In this document: positions 8,859 to 19,389 of the stretch, one piece after another
Layout: every line of letters begins with the position of its first letter
Numbering within the stretch: position 1 is the stretch's first letter
IMG/VR virus record: IMGVR_UViG_3300032770_000004
Span: 105,963 to 169,962 of that record
Direction: 5' to 3' (one strand)
DNA length: 64,000 bases
Origin: a virus
The notes under the pieces: model-generated
Told to the model about the DNA's origin: nothing
Databases searched by the model: none
What the model saw: the letters and a program-made list of their open reading frames with translations, nothing else
Translations under genes and position numbers: made by a program

Positions 8859-9488
8859 ATGGCAACATTTCCAATCAGCGTAGCCGAGCAGACAATGCTC
8901 GATCAAATCAAAGCAGACGGCATTTCGATTAGCTCTCGTGGCGTGGCCGTAGATGTTGATGGTGACGGCACGGGTGATACGCCCTACATTACTGATTTGC
9001 CGATGCCAGTCAAGAACTGGGATACGCTGGTGCCTTCTGGTTCAATCCTTGAAAAGAAGGTAGCCGATGGACTTCGTGTGGCCGCACTTCCCATTGTTCG
9101 TCAGGTGATGCCAATAGGATGGCACGATGAGAATGTTGGTTTCGGCCACTCAATCAGCGGATCCAACGTTACACTCAACAAGTTCAGCATTCCACAGGAC
9201 CAGATTCTCCAGGCCCCCAGACAAGTAATGGCAACCGTATCCTGGTCAGCCTACTCTACAGTGGCGAGCACTGGCGTCAGTTACTTCCTTGACGTAAATG
9301 GCACTCCTACTACATCGATGCCATTCTATTTCAACGAAGCCAACTCGCACAGGTCCATGTCTGGCAACTGGTTGCTTACCATTCCAGCCGGTACAGTAAC
9401 CATCACCTTCTATGCAGTAAGAAGCTCTGGAACGGGTGTTATCACCATGGATTCCAACGACTTCTCATCCCTCACACTGATGGGGTAA
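8859..9488 (+). CDS. Hypothetical virion beta-sandwich protein with Ca-loop-like motif
   Basis: 209 residues. After a 30-residue helix comes VDVDGDGTGD (D32, D34, D36, D40), an EF-hand/dockerin-like calcium loop. The rest is strand-rich (VTLNKFSIPQDQILQAPRQV, GNWLLTIPAGTVTITFYAV), like a jelly-roll or Ig-like accessory domain of a baseplate. It lies between spike and wedge genes. Its stop codon is in a GGGGTAATCT motif. Exact role unknown. Confidence 0.55.
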   Translation: MATFPISVAEQTMLDQIKADGISISSRGVAVDVDGDGTGDTPYITDLPMPVKNWDTLVPSGSILEKKVADGLRVAALPIVRQVMPIGWHDENVGFGHSISGSNVTLNKFSIPQDQILQAPRQVMATVSWSAYSTVASTGVSYFLDVNGTPTTSMPFYFNEANSHRSMSGNWLLTIPAGTVTITFYAVRSSGTGVITMDSNDFSSLTLMG

Positions 9489-9499
9489 TCTTTTGACAT

Positions 9500-12055
9500 A
9501 TGGCTATTACTGATGACAAGGTCAGGTTCTTTGGACCTGCTACGCTAGCGGCTAACGAAAATAAGGATCCGTTTGGTGCTGGTGGCACTTTCCAGTCGTC
9601 TACCTCCGTTCCGACCGATCCATTCTGGGATGTCGCATATTCTAGTGAGCTTAAGAATCGTTGGGATAAGGTTTATCCTTACCAGCTGCTTATTCTAGAA
9701 CGCGTTAATGGAAGCTATAGCAATGCCAACATAAAGGCACGCTTCACTCTTCCTATTCCTCCCCAAGAACTGAATATCGATATGCCCTTCGCGATTGAAA
9801 CAACAGTCACTATGGGAGGTGTGATTGAAGAGCATAACGGCGCTCCCCTTAGGACAATTACGCTATCAGGAACGACAGGACTTCTGCCGCTTCGAGGCAC
9901 GGTTGTTAAGCCAGGAATTCTTTCTCAAGCAACGACCATCTTTGCTGGTACATTCAGTGGCGTCAATACTATCACCAACTCTTTCAATCAAGCCGGGAAC
10001 GTCCTTGGATTTGATGGCGTGACTCCTCCGAACGTCATTCCTGAGACAGACTTTGATGGAGATCTAGGCAACTCGACCGGATTCTATCAATTCATGCTCT
10101 TGCAACGATTCCTGGAGTCCTACATCACTCAGAAGAAGACGAACGAGGGTCGAAACCTACGACTCGCCTTCGCCATTTGGAAGGAACAGGAAGTCTACAT
10201 TGTCAGTCCCGTTCTGTTTAGCCGCAGACGCAGCGCTGCGTCTCCAATGGAGTATATGTATACGCTCCAACTTCGAGCTTGGCGACGCATTACACTTGAT
10301 GACAATCAAACGCAACCCTACAACAACTCCGTAGGTATTCGAGACATCAATAAACTTGCGCAGATTGCGAATGCCATCGATACAGGACGCAAAATCCTTG
10401 AAGGAGTACGCAATACTCTTCAGGGTGTTCGTGCTGACATCCAGAACATTCTCTTTACTCCTCTTAGAGAGACTGGTCTCTTTGTCAAAGACATGATTGG
10501 CACCTCGCTTGTGGCTACCGACATGCCTTCCAACATCATGCAGGACTTCCGCGAAGGAATTCTAGAGCTGGTAACTCAAGGACAGGGAATCGACCAGCTT
10601 AGCCGCTCATTCAGTCGTGTGCCGCAGACCTATGAACAGACAGTGAGCGATATTCAAGAAGCCTTCCGAGACCTTGCTATCAGCAGCGGCAAGGCTGATA
10701 CTGGAGCTGGCCAAGACCCAGCCAGCAAGCAAGCTGGTTTGTTCGGTGGAACACAAAATGCGAAGAACGCGGATCGCGCCAACAAGATTGCTGCCAATCC
10801 TCTTGATAACTTTAGCTTTTTCAACACCATTCGTATCTCTGACCTTAATCTACGTCCCGCTACTATCAAGAAAATCGAAGACGAGCGCACACGCGTACGC
10901 AACTATCGCCGCGAGGACTTCGAGAAATTCCGAGATCAGACTCTAACCGTCCTGGCCGACTTCAGCGATTTCGTAGGAGCAGGGAACAGTACCTACACCA
11001 AACTCTATGGACTTCCTACACGCACCACGACTCGAACTCCTACTGATGATGAGTGGGATACCATTCACTCACTGAGTCAGCTCGCGCAGACCTATGACAC
11101 CCTAGCTGCTTCGACGACCATCAACCAAGACGTCATTGATGACATTGAATATGTAGCCGGTCTAGCTACTCGCTCTGGCATCGCATTCCGTGTACCCAAG
11201 AGCAAGTTCGCCGTTCCATTCCCATACGGATATACGCTTGAACAATTGGCAGATCGCTACTTGGGAGACCCATTGCGCTGGCATGAAATCGCCACCCTCA
11301 ATGGTCTCCAGGCACCTTACGTCGATGAAACAGGATTCCAGCTTCCACTTCTTGTGAATGGATCTGGAAACGATATTGTCATCAGCGATGCCAGCAACAT
11401 TTTCGTTGGCCAGTTACTGTGGCTTTCCAGCTCGAACGTTCGTCGCGAGTCTCGTCGTGTTCAAAGAGTCGTTCAGACCGGTTCAGGCCAATTTGTTGTG
11501 ACTCTCGATGGAGATTCGGATCTCGTTAAGTTCACCACAGTCGGCGCTTCGATTGTCCAGGGTTTCCTACCGAACACAGTTAATAGCCAGATGCAGATTT
11601 ACATCCCATCCGACATTGAACCTCCTGAAGAAGACTTCAGAGTCAAGAGCATTCCTGGCGTCGACTATTTCGATCCACTCGTACGTACGGGTGGGGTAGA
11701 CTTATTGCTTACCCAGTCTGGCGACCTTGTCATCACACCCGATGGTGATAGTCGTTTGGCCGTAGGTTTGACGAACTTAATCCAGAAGGTACGCTTGGCG
11801 CTCGCTACACCTCGTGGCAGCTTAATGCATCACCCCGACTATGGTATTGGCATCAAGCCGGGAACGAGTACCGCTGACATTTCAGCAAACGATCTTCTAA
11901 ACAGCGCGGATCAGATGTTCAAGGATGACCCAGGATTTACTGGTGTCCAATCCGCAAGTGTCCGAAAAGACACGAATGCTGTGTATATGAAAATCGTAGT
12001 CGGCATTGCTGGCGGCACGATGTACATCCCAGTAGAAGTCCAAGCCAAACAATAA
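9500..12055 (+). CDS. Baseplate wedge protein: LysM-like plus gp25-like fusion
   Basis: 851 residues. The N-terminal ~280 residues are strand-rich, ending QLRAWRRITLDD, a pattern seen in tail tube-initiator/hub-adaptor proteins. Residues about 573-604 (YGYTLEQLADRYLGDPLRWH and following) are LysM-like as in gp53 wedge proteins. Residues about 757-851 (LIQKVRLALATPRGSLMHHP, DYGIGIKPG, ADQMFKDDPGF) match the gp25/gpW-like lysozyme-fold family. In T4 gp53 and gp25 are separate wedge subunits; here they appear fused, which fixes their stoichiometry. It is upstream of the J protein, as expected for wedge genes. Confidence 0.75.
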   Translation: MAITDDKVRFFGPATLAANENKDPFGAGGTFQSSTSVPTDPFWDVAYSSELKNRWDKVYPYQLLILERVNGSYSNANIKARFTLPIPPQELNIDMPFAIETTVTMGGVIEEHNGAPLRTITLSGTTGLLPLRGTVVKPGILSQATTIFAGTFSGVNTITNSFNQAGNVLGFDGVTPPNVIPETDFDGDLGNSTGFYQFMLLQRFLESYITQKKTNEGRNLRLAFAIWKEQEVYIVSPVLFSRRRSAASPMEYMYTLQLRAWRRITLDDNQTQPYNNSVGIRDINKLAQIANAIDTGRKILEGVRNTLQGVRADIQNILFTPLRETGLFVKDMIGTSLVATDMPSNIMQDFREGILELVTQGQGIDQLSRSFSRVPQTYEQTVSDIQEAFRDLAISSGKADTGAGQDPASKQAGLFGGTQNAKNADRANKIAANPLDNFSFFNTIRISDLNLRPATIKKIEDERTRVRNYRREDFEKFRDQTLTVLADFSDFVGAGNSTYTKLYGLPTRTTTRTPTDDEWDTIHSLSQLAQTYDTLAASTTINQDVIDDIEYVAGLATRSGIAFRVPKSKFAVPFPYGYTLEQLADRYLGDPLRWHEIATLNGLQAPYVDETGFQLPLLVNGSGNDIVISDASNIFVGQLLWLSSSNVRRESRRVQRVVQTGSGQFVVTLDGDSDLVKFTTVGASIVQGFLPNTVNSQMQIYIPSDIEPPEEDFRVKSIPGVDYFDPLVRTGGVDLLLTQSGDLVITPDGDSRLAVGLTNLIQKVRLALATPRGSLMHHPDYGIGIKPGTSTADISANDLLNSADQMFKDDPGFTGVQSASVRKDTNAVYMKIVVGIAGGTMYIPVEVQAKQ

Positions 12056-12113
12056 TTGGCCGGGGTAATCTACATTCCATCCTGACAAGTAGTTCCTGAA
12101 GGATATCAATCCC

Positions 12114-12575
12114 ATGGCAGACAAATGGTATCAGACTTGTGTTCAATCAAAGCGATGCCCTAGATGCGGTAAGTCTAGGGGCTCATCGAAGTCGATCTAT
12201 TGTCAAGCCTGTAGCGTCCATAACGCCAAACAAAAAATGATCCGTAAGAACGCGGGAGACTGTCCTAACCACAGGAACGTTAAGCGTCCGTGTGTTCTAT
12301 GCAAATGGAGCATCGCAGAAAGCTCACTTAGAAAATACGGAATTTCCTTAGAGGAGTTTGCTTGGATGGAACACGCACAAAATCGTTTGTGCGCGATTTG
12401 TCAACAGAGACCAGATTCTGGTCGAGATTTAGCCGTGGATCATGATCACGAAACCGGCCAAATTAGAGGACTACTTTGTGATCGATGCAACCCAGGTATC
12501 GGAATGTTCCCTAAGAAGGAAAATCTATTGCGAGCATACGAGTACCTGAAGAAGTTCGGAAAAGAAAATGGCTGA
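12114..12575 (+). CDS. Endonuclease VII-family HNH endonuclease (free-standing)
   Basis: 153 residues. Two N-terminal zinc knuckle pairs (CPRCGKS, CQAC) and a CVLC, then the EndoVII core: RKYGISLEEFAWMEHAQNRL, CAICQQRP, LAVDHDHETGQIRGLLCDRC and a final helix. DHDH is the catalytic motif. The CDS overlaps the baseplate J start by 8 bp. The 58 bp upstream begin with GGGGTAATCT and contain GGATATCAATCCC before the ATG, but no strong Shine-Dalgarno. Confidence 0.87.
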   Translation: MADKWYQTCVQSKRCPRCGKSRGSSKSIYCQACSVHNAKQKMIRKNAGDCPNHRNVKRPCVLCKWSIAESSLRKYGISLEEFAWMEHAQNRLCAICQQRPDSGRDLAVDHDHETGQIRGLLCDRCNPGIGMFPKKENLLRAYEYLKKFGKENG

Positions 12576-15500
12576 TATCCCAACTCCACGAAGCTACTCT
12601 CAGATCCTCGGAGAGATGGTTGACGCTCTTCTTTCGCGCCTCGGCCTTCCGAGTCTGCGAGTTGGCTCGCCTGCGCTTTCGATTCTAGAAGCCGCTGCCC
12701 AATCCGACCTTCGTAGCTCGCAAGACATTTTCAACCTTCTCAATTCCTTGAGTCTAGATCGTGCATCGGGCTTGGCGTTGGATCGCATCGGTGCCGATGA
12801 ACAGGTTCCTCGCCTCGGTCAGACAGCCGCCTCAGGAGCCGTTGACATTAGCGATACTGCCTTCACTAAGATTTCAACGCTCATCTATCAGGGCCTTGGC
12901 TCTCCAATCGTAGGTACCATGACCTTGAATGTAGATGATGCTAGCCTTTTCCCGACTAGCGGCAACATCTACGTCGGTCGTGGCACTACCAATTACGAAG
13001 GACCCATTCCTTACACTGCCACTACCAATGTCGGTAGCTATTGGGCACTGACTCTTGGAACTGGAACCACCAAATTCCACAATCTAGGAGAAGGAGTTGT
13101 ACTTGCACAAGGCGGCAATCGAAACATTCCTGCTGGTACTCTAATGGCAACGCCACAAGGCAATGCTGGTACTGCTGTGCAGTTCTCGACCCTTTATGGC
13201 GCTACTATCCCCGATGGTGAAACACTAGTTCAGAACATTCCATCTGTTGCACGTGTTCCTGGGTCTATCGGCAACGTAATTGCTAACAGCGTTACCACAT
13301 TTGTCTCTCCTCCGTTTACTACCGCTGCCGTCAATAACCCAGCTCCATTCGCCAACGGTCTTGATACTGAGGATGATCAGTCCTACCGTGAACGTATCCG
13401 CTCTGCTCGCAATTCGCGCAGCAAGGGAACAGACCTTGCCATTCAGACTGGCGTTATTGGCATCACTGCCCTCGACGAGAATAAGCGCGTCCTAAGCGCG
13501 AGCATTGTCACACGCGAAGACGAGCCCGTCACTCTCTACATCGACGACGGTACAGGATACGAGCCTATCTCTGAAGGAATCGCCTTTGAAATCATAGTAG
13601 ACGATGCCTTGGGTGGCGAGCAGTATTTACAGCTGGCTAACGGTCGACCGGTTCAAAAAGCATCCATTGTCAGCGCACTTTCGGCTCCTTTTGTGCTTTC
13701 GGATAACTGTCAACTTGCGGTTGAAGTTAGCGGTGTTAGAAGCACACATCAGTTCCCCGCTTCCGACTTCTCTGAAATCACCAATGCTAGCGCATTTGAA
13801 GTGGCAGCATCTATCAACAGCGACCCCGCAATCAGCTGGTCGGCAAGCGCCACCAACAACGGCAATAATGTTCTCATCTTCGCCAAGGCTGACTCGAACG
13901 AGGATCTCCAGGTAGTTGCAGCAGATGCCGGTCTGATTGATGCCAACGACCTTCTTGGCTTCAATACCAATCCCGCCAAGACCCTTTGGCTCTACAAGAA
14001 TGATGTTCTCCTTGAAAAGGATGGCGAGCTGGCCCTTCTTACTACCAAGCCACAAAGTCAGTGGTCTTCTATCGCCACGGGCGCGACTCTGAACATTTCG
14101 GTTGATGGTATTCCATTGACAATCACCATCAACGATGTCGACTTTATCAACGCCGGAACCTCCTACGTCAAGGTAGCTGCTACTAATTCTTTGGCGTCTT
14201 GGGCTCAGGTTTTGAACTATAAGATTCCAGGCGTCACCGTGACGGTTGATGGCGGATCTCTCGACTTTACTAGCAACAGTGGGCGAAGTTCGCGAGCAGC
14301 GATTGCCATCACTGGCGGTTCCATGCAAGGTGCGATGTTTAGCACAATGACTGCCCAAGGCCGCAACAAGGACTATAGTCTGGATCGCAACCTTGGTCAA
14401 ATTAAGCTAGAGACACCACTCATAGCTGAAGATCGCCTAACCGCTGGAAGTCTCAATACTCGTGGTTTCGTGGTAACCCCAGCTTTCACTACCCATAATA
14501 TTGCTTCTGTTGCCACCAGCGTTGCTGGCCAGAATGGCGCAGAACTTTGGGTGGTAGTTGATGGAAATGCTCAGATTGTCAATATCGGAGCTGGCATAGG
14601 TACATCATTAACTGTAACCAATCCCACTTCTCCTACCTGGGGAAAACGCGTACGTTACAACAGTAACGCAGCCGCCAATCTCTTTGGTAACGCTCTAGAA
14701 GGTGACTGGGTTATTGCGACAGACCTTGCATTTAACATTGCTAACCGTGGAGCATACCGTATCGCGGCAGTAGATGCTGGCGGTACCTGGATTGAAGTTG
14801 AACGTCCATCTTCGTGGTCCACTACTCAGGCTGCCTTCAATCTCTTGACGGGCGGAATGAAGGTCGTTCGTACCTTAGTAGAACCACAGCGTGTATTCAT
14901 CACTACAGCCAATAACTATACAGCCCTCAGTCTTGTGACGGCAATGCAGCCACAGCTTGATGGAGCAACCGCCGAAGTCTATCAAACCCAGCAGGTTCTT
15001 CTGCGCACCAATAGCTTTACTGGAGGCGACATTGCGGTCGTAGCAGCCAATGACGAAGGCGTTCTCCTTGGCTTCCCCCTAACCGGAGCTGTGGCTAGCG
15101 GTATTAGCCACCTTGCAAGTATCGTCGCAAGCCATCCTCAGACTGGAACTCCTGGATTCAATAACTACACGGTATTTTCGGTCACTAGCTCAACAGTCAT
15201 CAACTATGGATCCGGTACTGCTCCGAGCAGCAGCGGTATTCTCGTCGGACTCAAGGCTCTTGATGATACTAGCGGTACTAAGTATAGCAACAAGAACCAC
15301 ATTTCCGGTATCGCTTCACAGTCCGGTACTGTGCTGACATTACGTACCCCGGCACTAGAACAATGGCTACCGCAAGACCGCTTCTACGTATCGTCTTCAT
15401 ATGGAATCACTGCCCGAGATCAGATTGCGGTAGTGGTTGATGGCGATGAAATCAGCAAGCGTTATGTGATGAATATGTATCGTCGCGTAACCCCAGGCAG

Positions 15501-18360
15501 CACCACGTATGGTTCGACTAACGACTTCCATGACGCAGACAATGGTGGTGTTAGCTTGGCTGAAGCTTTTGGTACCAACTTCGATTGGTCAGACTTTGCC
15601 GTCCATATGAAAGCACGCGGCAAGGCCAACGGCATTATGTGGCGATACTATCGTCATGGCCCCGAAGGCAACTATGCTCGTGTCCAATACACTTACCCGA
15701 CAGTTGCAAGTCAGGCCACATCAGTGGTGACTGTCAATACACGTCTTGATGATTACGTTGACATTGGCATCAGTCTTAGATCCGGCGCAGCACGTACCGG
15801 TGTTGGAATTCACAACACATCAGCAATCGGCGCCATCGCTACTTCAGGACCGGACGTCAACAATCTTTATACCTACCTGTATGTAATGTACCTAGCAGTT
15901 TCGAGTGGCCAGCGTGTCATTCAGCTGAACTACACGGGCGGTAACGCAAATGTGTTTAGCGGCGTCGTCACGGGTGGCACTTCCGGAGCTACTGCGACAG
16001 TAGTTAGCGACACCCCAGGAGGAACCGGTACTGGCGTGCTTATTCTAACAGGCCCAGTCGGTTCCTTTGTCAATGGCGAAACCATTACAGCTGGTTCTGC
16101 CTCTGCTACCACTAACGGTACAATGTATGGTCTCACTACCCTAACTCTCACGCTTCCTTCGCCGGCTACAGACCATGGTTGGGCCGTTGGTAACATCATC
16201 TGGTTCCAGAGTACCAATGTCAACTTCTCGTCGGGACCATACACTATCACTGCCCGTACAGCATCTAGCATCAGTTTCGTAGACGTTGCCACAACGCAAG
16301 GCGCTACAGCTACGCCTGGGCGTGTAAGTCAGGATACACTTGGAGAAGTCACGCTCAATGGAAGTACAGTGGTCGTAGGCGACATCTTCACGATGACCCC
16401 CTCCCTTTCGATGATTGTTGGAGCGCCTCCAGTATTTCAAACAATCAAGACCTTAACGCTCGGAAGTGACAGCTTTACGGGCCAATCACCTAATGCGGGA
16501 ACTCCTACAACCACGCTTTCGTGGTACTACATTGGAAACACTGCCAATGTCTCGTGGTATCCATTGGATTCAAGTAACACGCTTACGAACATCAATACCG
16601 ACGTTAGCGGATCTGCCAATACGCCAATCTCTGGATACATCTACGGAACTCCTTCGAGCACCATCCTTGCTGCAAGCTATGAAGCTCCTGGCAATGGCGG
16701 TATTGGAAATACCTATCCTTGGTACAACCTCGTTGACGGCATCAACTACGTACTCTCTAACACGATGCCAGGATCGCCTTCGACCCAGGTCAATTTCACA
16801 TTCAAGAATGCTACGGATGGATCTCTATCGACGAATTCAGATTGGATTGATGAAGATGTTCGTCTTGTTCCGACCACCGTCGCAAACATCGTCAACTATC
16901 TCAACAGCGCTGCTATCGGCGGATTGTTTGAGGCAACCGAAATTGCTATTGCCCAAGACGGCCAGAAGCCGCAAATCACCACCATCACAGTTGGAAGCCA
17001 AGGTGACATCAATGTCAGCGGCGGCAATGCCAACAACGTAGCGGTACCCATTGTTGGTAGCGCAGTTGTGGCGGCTGATACCTCCGTGGTTTCCGTCCTT
17101 GCTTCTGAAGCTGATGGACTGAGAGGAAATGCGTGGGTGCGCCTAGAGAATGCTGTGGTTGCTCCAAAGGCGATCATCACCAGTGCGACTGCGTTGACTA
17201 GTATCGACGCCACGGGCGCAATCGTAGTAACGGGTACGAAGCTTTGGAAGTGGAGTGCTGATGGTGGATCCACAGAAGACATTGCATCGGCAAACTGGCA
17301 GATTGAACGTCAAGGAAACTACATGGCTTATGTTTGGACGGGCGCCAGTCCGTATACCAATTTCGCCAATGTAGCCGAAGGTGACTGGGTATACCTTACC
17401 AATTTCACCGGAACGATGAATACCCTCAATACGGGTGTCTTCCGTGTAGTGCGAACCAACGGAGTAGATACTTTCTGGATCGAAAACCCAAACGGAGTAG
17501 AAGAGATTTCGAGTGCGGTTACGATGTTCTTTGACTACAACAGCGCTATCTACAACGATACGCTGATTATAAACACTCCATTGTGGGGTAGCGCCAACGT
17601 TGGTACGTGGACCGTTCTTGCACCAGACCTTACCAATCAATACCGAATTCTTGTCAAAAGCTTGACAGGTCAAGTCCCCGTAGCGGCGGGTCCTGTAGCA
17701 GCTCTTGGAATCAACGCCGGATTGATCCAGGTCTATGAATCGAGCCCTTCACGCCTCACTAAGCAGATCAGTGGTATCGCCCCTAATGGAAGCTCGCTTG
17801 TTGACATCAAATTCACGACTAAGGGCGGCTACCAGAATGTGGGTGCTGCATATGGCACGATTATCAGGGCTCTAGACAAACTCCAGTTTGGTATCGACCA
17901 GACAACGGGAGCCGTACAGTCTATCAATCCAGGTGTCGATGCCTATGTTCACAACGCAGGCCTAATTGCTGAAGCTAACAAGGTTGTCTATGGCGACGAG
18001 AGCGACAGCTCAAGCTATCCTGGAATTGCCGCTGCTGGAGCTAATATCAATATTAGTGGGCCAATTATTCGCAGGATTCAGGTCTCGTTTGCTGTCCGTG
18101 CCGCTACTGGCGTAGATACCCAAGACATTCGAGCCAAGGTACGATCGGCCGTTGCTTCTGTCATCAATCAAGCTGGCGTAGGTGAATCTATCGCTATCAG
18201 CAAACTAATTACCGCAGCCCAGGGCATCAATGGAGTCGTGGGTATCACGGTACTCGCTCCTGTCTATGGAAGCGGCAACGATCTAATCCCAATTCAACCC
18301 TTTGAAAAGGCCTTGGTCTTGGACGTTGAACAAGACATCCAGGTCAGTCTCGTGGAGTAA
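12568..18360 (+). CDS. Giant baseplate J-like wedge protein
   Basis: 1930 residues. The N-terminal ~300 residues are a baseplate J/gp6-type domain: a helical head with LNSLSLDRASGLALDRIGAD, then NTEDDQSYRERI-like DTEDDQSYRERIRSA at about 268-282. The C-terminal ~100 residues (RRIQVSFAVRAATGVDTQDI, IRAKVRSAVASVINQAGVGE, AAQGINGVVGITVLAP) are the J C-terminal alpha/beta domain. Between them lie about 1500 residues of Gly/Ser/Thr/Asn-rich beta-sandwich-type sequence with no recognised family. Usual J proteins are 300-650 residues. J proteins form the iris-like ring that triggers sheath contraction; the inserted part could project outward as a fibre or cap. One uninterrupted frame, no sign of frameshift. 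Confidence 0.8.
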   Translation: MADIPTPRSYSQILGEMVDALLSRLGLPSLRVGSPALSILEAAAQSDLRSSQDIFNLLNSLSLDRASGLALDRIGADEQVPRLGQTAASGAVDISDTAFTKISTLIYQGLGSPIVGTMTLNVDDASLFPTSGNIYVGRGTTNYEGPIPYTATTNVGSYWALTLGTGTTKFHNLGEGVVLAQGGNRNIPAGTLMATPQGNAGTAVQFSTLYGATIPDGETLVQNIPSVARVPGSIGNVIANSVTTFVSPPFTTAAVNNPAPFANGLDTEDDQSYRERIRSARNSRSKGTDLAIQTGVIGITALDENKRVLSASIVTREDEPVTLYIDDGTGYEPISEGIAFEIIVDDALGGEQYLQLANGRPVQKASIVSALSAPFVLSDNCQLAVEVSGVRSTHQFPASDFSEITNASAFEVAASINSDPAISWSASATNNGNNVLIFAKADSNEDLQVVAADAGLIDANDLLGFNTNPAKTLWLYKNDVLLEKDGELALLTTKPQSQWSSIATGATLNISVDGIPLTITINDVDFINAGTSYVKVAATNSLASWAQVLNYKIPGVTVTVDGGSLDFTSNSGRSSRAAIAITGGSMQGAMFSTMTAQGRNKDYSLDRNLGQIKLETPLIAEDRLTAGSLNTRGFVVTPAFTTHNIASVATSVAGQNGAELWVVVDGNAQIVNIGAGIGTSLTVTNPTSPTWGKRVRYNSNAAANLFGNALEGDWVIATDLAFNIANRGAYRIAAVDAGGTWIEVERPSSWSTTQAAFNLLTGGMKVVRTLVEPQRVFITTANNYTALSLVTAMQPQLDGATAEVYQTQQVLLRTNSFTGGDIAVVAANDEGVLLGFPLTGAVASGISHLASIVASHPQTGTPGFNNYTVFSVTSSTVINYGSGTAPSSSGILVGLKALDDTSGTKYSNKNHISGIASQSGTVLTLRTPALEQWLPQDRFYVSSSYGITARDQIAVVVDGDEISKRYVMNMYRRVTPGSTTYGSTNDFHDADNGGVSLAEAFGTNFDWSDFAVHMKARGKANGIMWRYYRHGPEGNYARVQYTYPTVASQATSVVTVNTRLDDYVDIGISLRSGAARTGVGIHNTSAIGAIATSGPDVNNLYTYLYVMYLAVSSGQRVIQLNYTGGNANVFSGVVTGGTSGATATVVSDTPGGTGTGVLILTGPVGSFVNGETITAGSASATTNGTMYGLTTLTLTLPSPATDHGWAVGNIIWFQSTNVNFSSGPYTITARTASSISFVDVATTQGATATPGRVSQDTLGEVTLNGSTVVVGDIFTMTPSLSMIVGAPPVFQTIKTLTLGSDSFTGQSPNAGTPTTTLSWYYIGNTANVSWYPLDSSNTLTNINTDVSGSANTPISGYIYGTPSSTILAASYEAPGNGGIGNTYPWYNLVDGINYVLSNTMPGSPSTQVNFTFKNATDGSLSTNSDWIDEDVRLVPTTVANIVNYLNSAAIGGLFEATEIAIAQDGQKPQITTITVGSQGDINVSGGNANNVAVPIVGSAVVAADTSVVSVLASEADGLRGNAWVRLENAVVAPKAIITSATALTSIDATGAIVVTGTKLWKWSADGGSTEDIASANWQIERQGNYMAYVWTGASPYTNFANVAEGDWVYLTNFTGTMNTLNTGVFRVVRTNGVDTFWIENPNGVEEISSAVTMFFDYNSAIYNDTLIINTPLWGSANVGTWTVLAPDLTNQYRILVKSLTGQVPVAAGPVAALGINAGLIQVYESSPSRLTKQISGIAPNGSSLVDIKFTTKGGYQNVGAAYGTIIRALDKLQFGIDQTTGAVQSINPGVDAYVHNAGLIAEANKVVYGDESDSSSYPGIAAAGANINISGPIIRRIQVSFAVRAATGVDTQDIRAKVRSAVASVINQAGVGESIAISKLITAAQGINGVVGITVLAPVYGSGNDLIPIQPFEKALVLDVEQDIQVSLVE

Positions 18361-18362
18361 TC

Positions 18363-19379
18363 ATGTCTCTTCCTGCACTTAGCAAAACATACTACGCATA
18401 CGGAAACGCTACTGCTCCAGCTACAGATACCGTAGGGCACATTGCTTCATCGAACGCCTTCCTGCTGAAGCAATTTCTCGTTGGTAACGCTGTTGTAGGT
18501 GGCTCGTCATATGGCACCCGCAATCCCAACAGTCTTTGGACCATCATGGGCTGCTGCGATTCTACGCAAGTGAAGACAGATGGTACTGACCTCTGGACCG
18601 ACTACACGAAGGTCGTCTGGGCGAATAGTGGGTCAGCACATTCGTGGATATGGTTGCGTAACACGACGATTGGCCGCGACATCGTGATTGATGCCAACTC
18701 CTCTGCCTTCACGTCTATCCGCATCACTGGCTCACGCACCGCTGACGCTCCGTTCTCTGGTGGCACGACTACGGCTGGGCCGACCAGTACGTACGAGTAT
18801 ACGGCGAAGACTTATAGCAACGGTACGAACATCAACTCTCCGTGGATCGCTGACACGGTGACAAGTGCTACTAATTATGCGCATTTTTGCTGCCCGGGTG
18901 ATGGCACATGGGCCTTCTACACCTCGCGCGGCGGGTCTGGATACTTCAACCAAGCGATCGAGATGGTGCAGACGACCAACGCTGCGTCGGCCGACCACTA
19001 CAACACTTTTTGGATGTTGGACTCGGCCAGTGCCACGCGCGGTTGCTTCGCTGCTGGAAATCTGACGAGCAACAACACGGCGGTCGGCCGCACCTTCAAT
19101 AACGCTACGGGCGCCAACGGCGGACTCAGCGCTGGAAATAACTTCGGCGGTAACGTCCTCAACTCAACGGGGCTCGACGCAGGTACATCGAACTACATGG
19201 CTGTCCCGATCCATATCTACACGTTCACGGGAAGTGCCGCGTATCGAGGCCAGTGGCCGGATCACTACCATGTGGCGAATGCGCCGATTGGTGGAAGCTA
19301 CCCTAGCGCTGCCGCACAAACACACGTAGTAGTTGGTGACGTAGTGTGTCCTTTCCCCGGCGTGAACCTTTTGACCTAA
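18363..19379 (+). CDS. Hypothetical baseplate-associated appendage protein
   Basis: 338 residues, rich in Gly, Ser, Thr, Asn and Trp, with paired cysteines (MGCCDST, CCPGDG). The sequence alternates beta strands and turns and ends HTHVVVGDVVCPFPGVNLL, like phage receptor-binding or decoration proteins. Codon use is visibly more GC-rich than neighbours (many acg, gcg, ggc, cgc codons), suggesting a separate origin for this gene. It follows the J gene by 2 nt and precedes Ig-domain genes, so an appendage role is likely but unproven. Confidence 0.55.
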   Translation: MSLPALSKTYYAYGNATAPATDTVGHIASSNAFLLKQFLVGNAVVGGSSYGTRNPNSLWTIMGCCDSTQVKTDGTDLWTDYTKVVWANSGSAHSWIWLRNTTIGRDIVIDANSSAFTSIRITGSRTADAPFSGGTTTAGPTSTYEYTAKTYSNGTNINSPWIADTVTSATNYAHFCCPGDGTWAFYTSRGGSGYFNQAIEMVQTTNAASADHYNTFWMLDSASATRGCFAAGNLTSNNTAVGRTFNNATGANGGLSAGNNFGGNVLNSTGLDAGTSNYMAVPIHIYTFTGSAAYRGQWPDHYHVANAPIGGSYPSAAAQTHVVVGDVVCPFPGVNLLT

Positions 19380-19389
19380 GAGATAAGCC

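Noticed and set aside
13627-14400. 257-codon open frame antisense to baseplate J
   Set aside because: Lies wholly in a long coding gene; composition is a mirror of the codon bias and no start signal is seen.
16466-17041. 191-codon plus-strand frame in baseplate J
   Set aside because: Out-of-frame shadow; no start signal; protein looks random.
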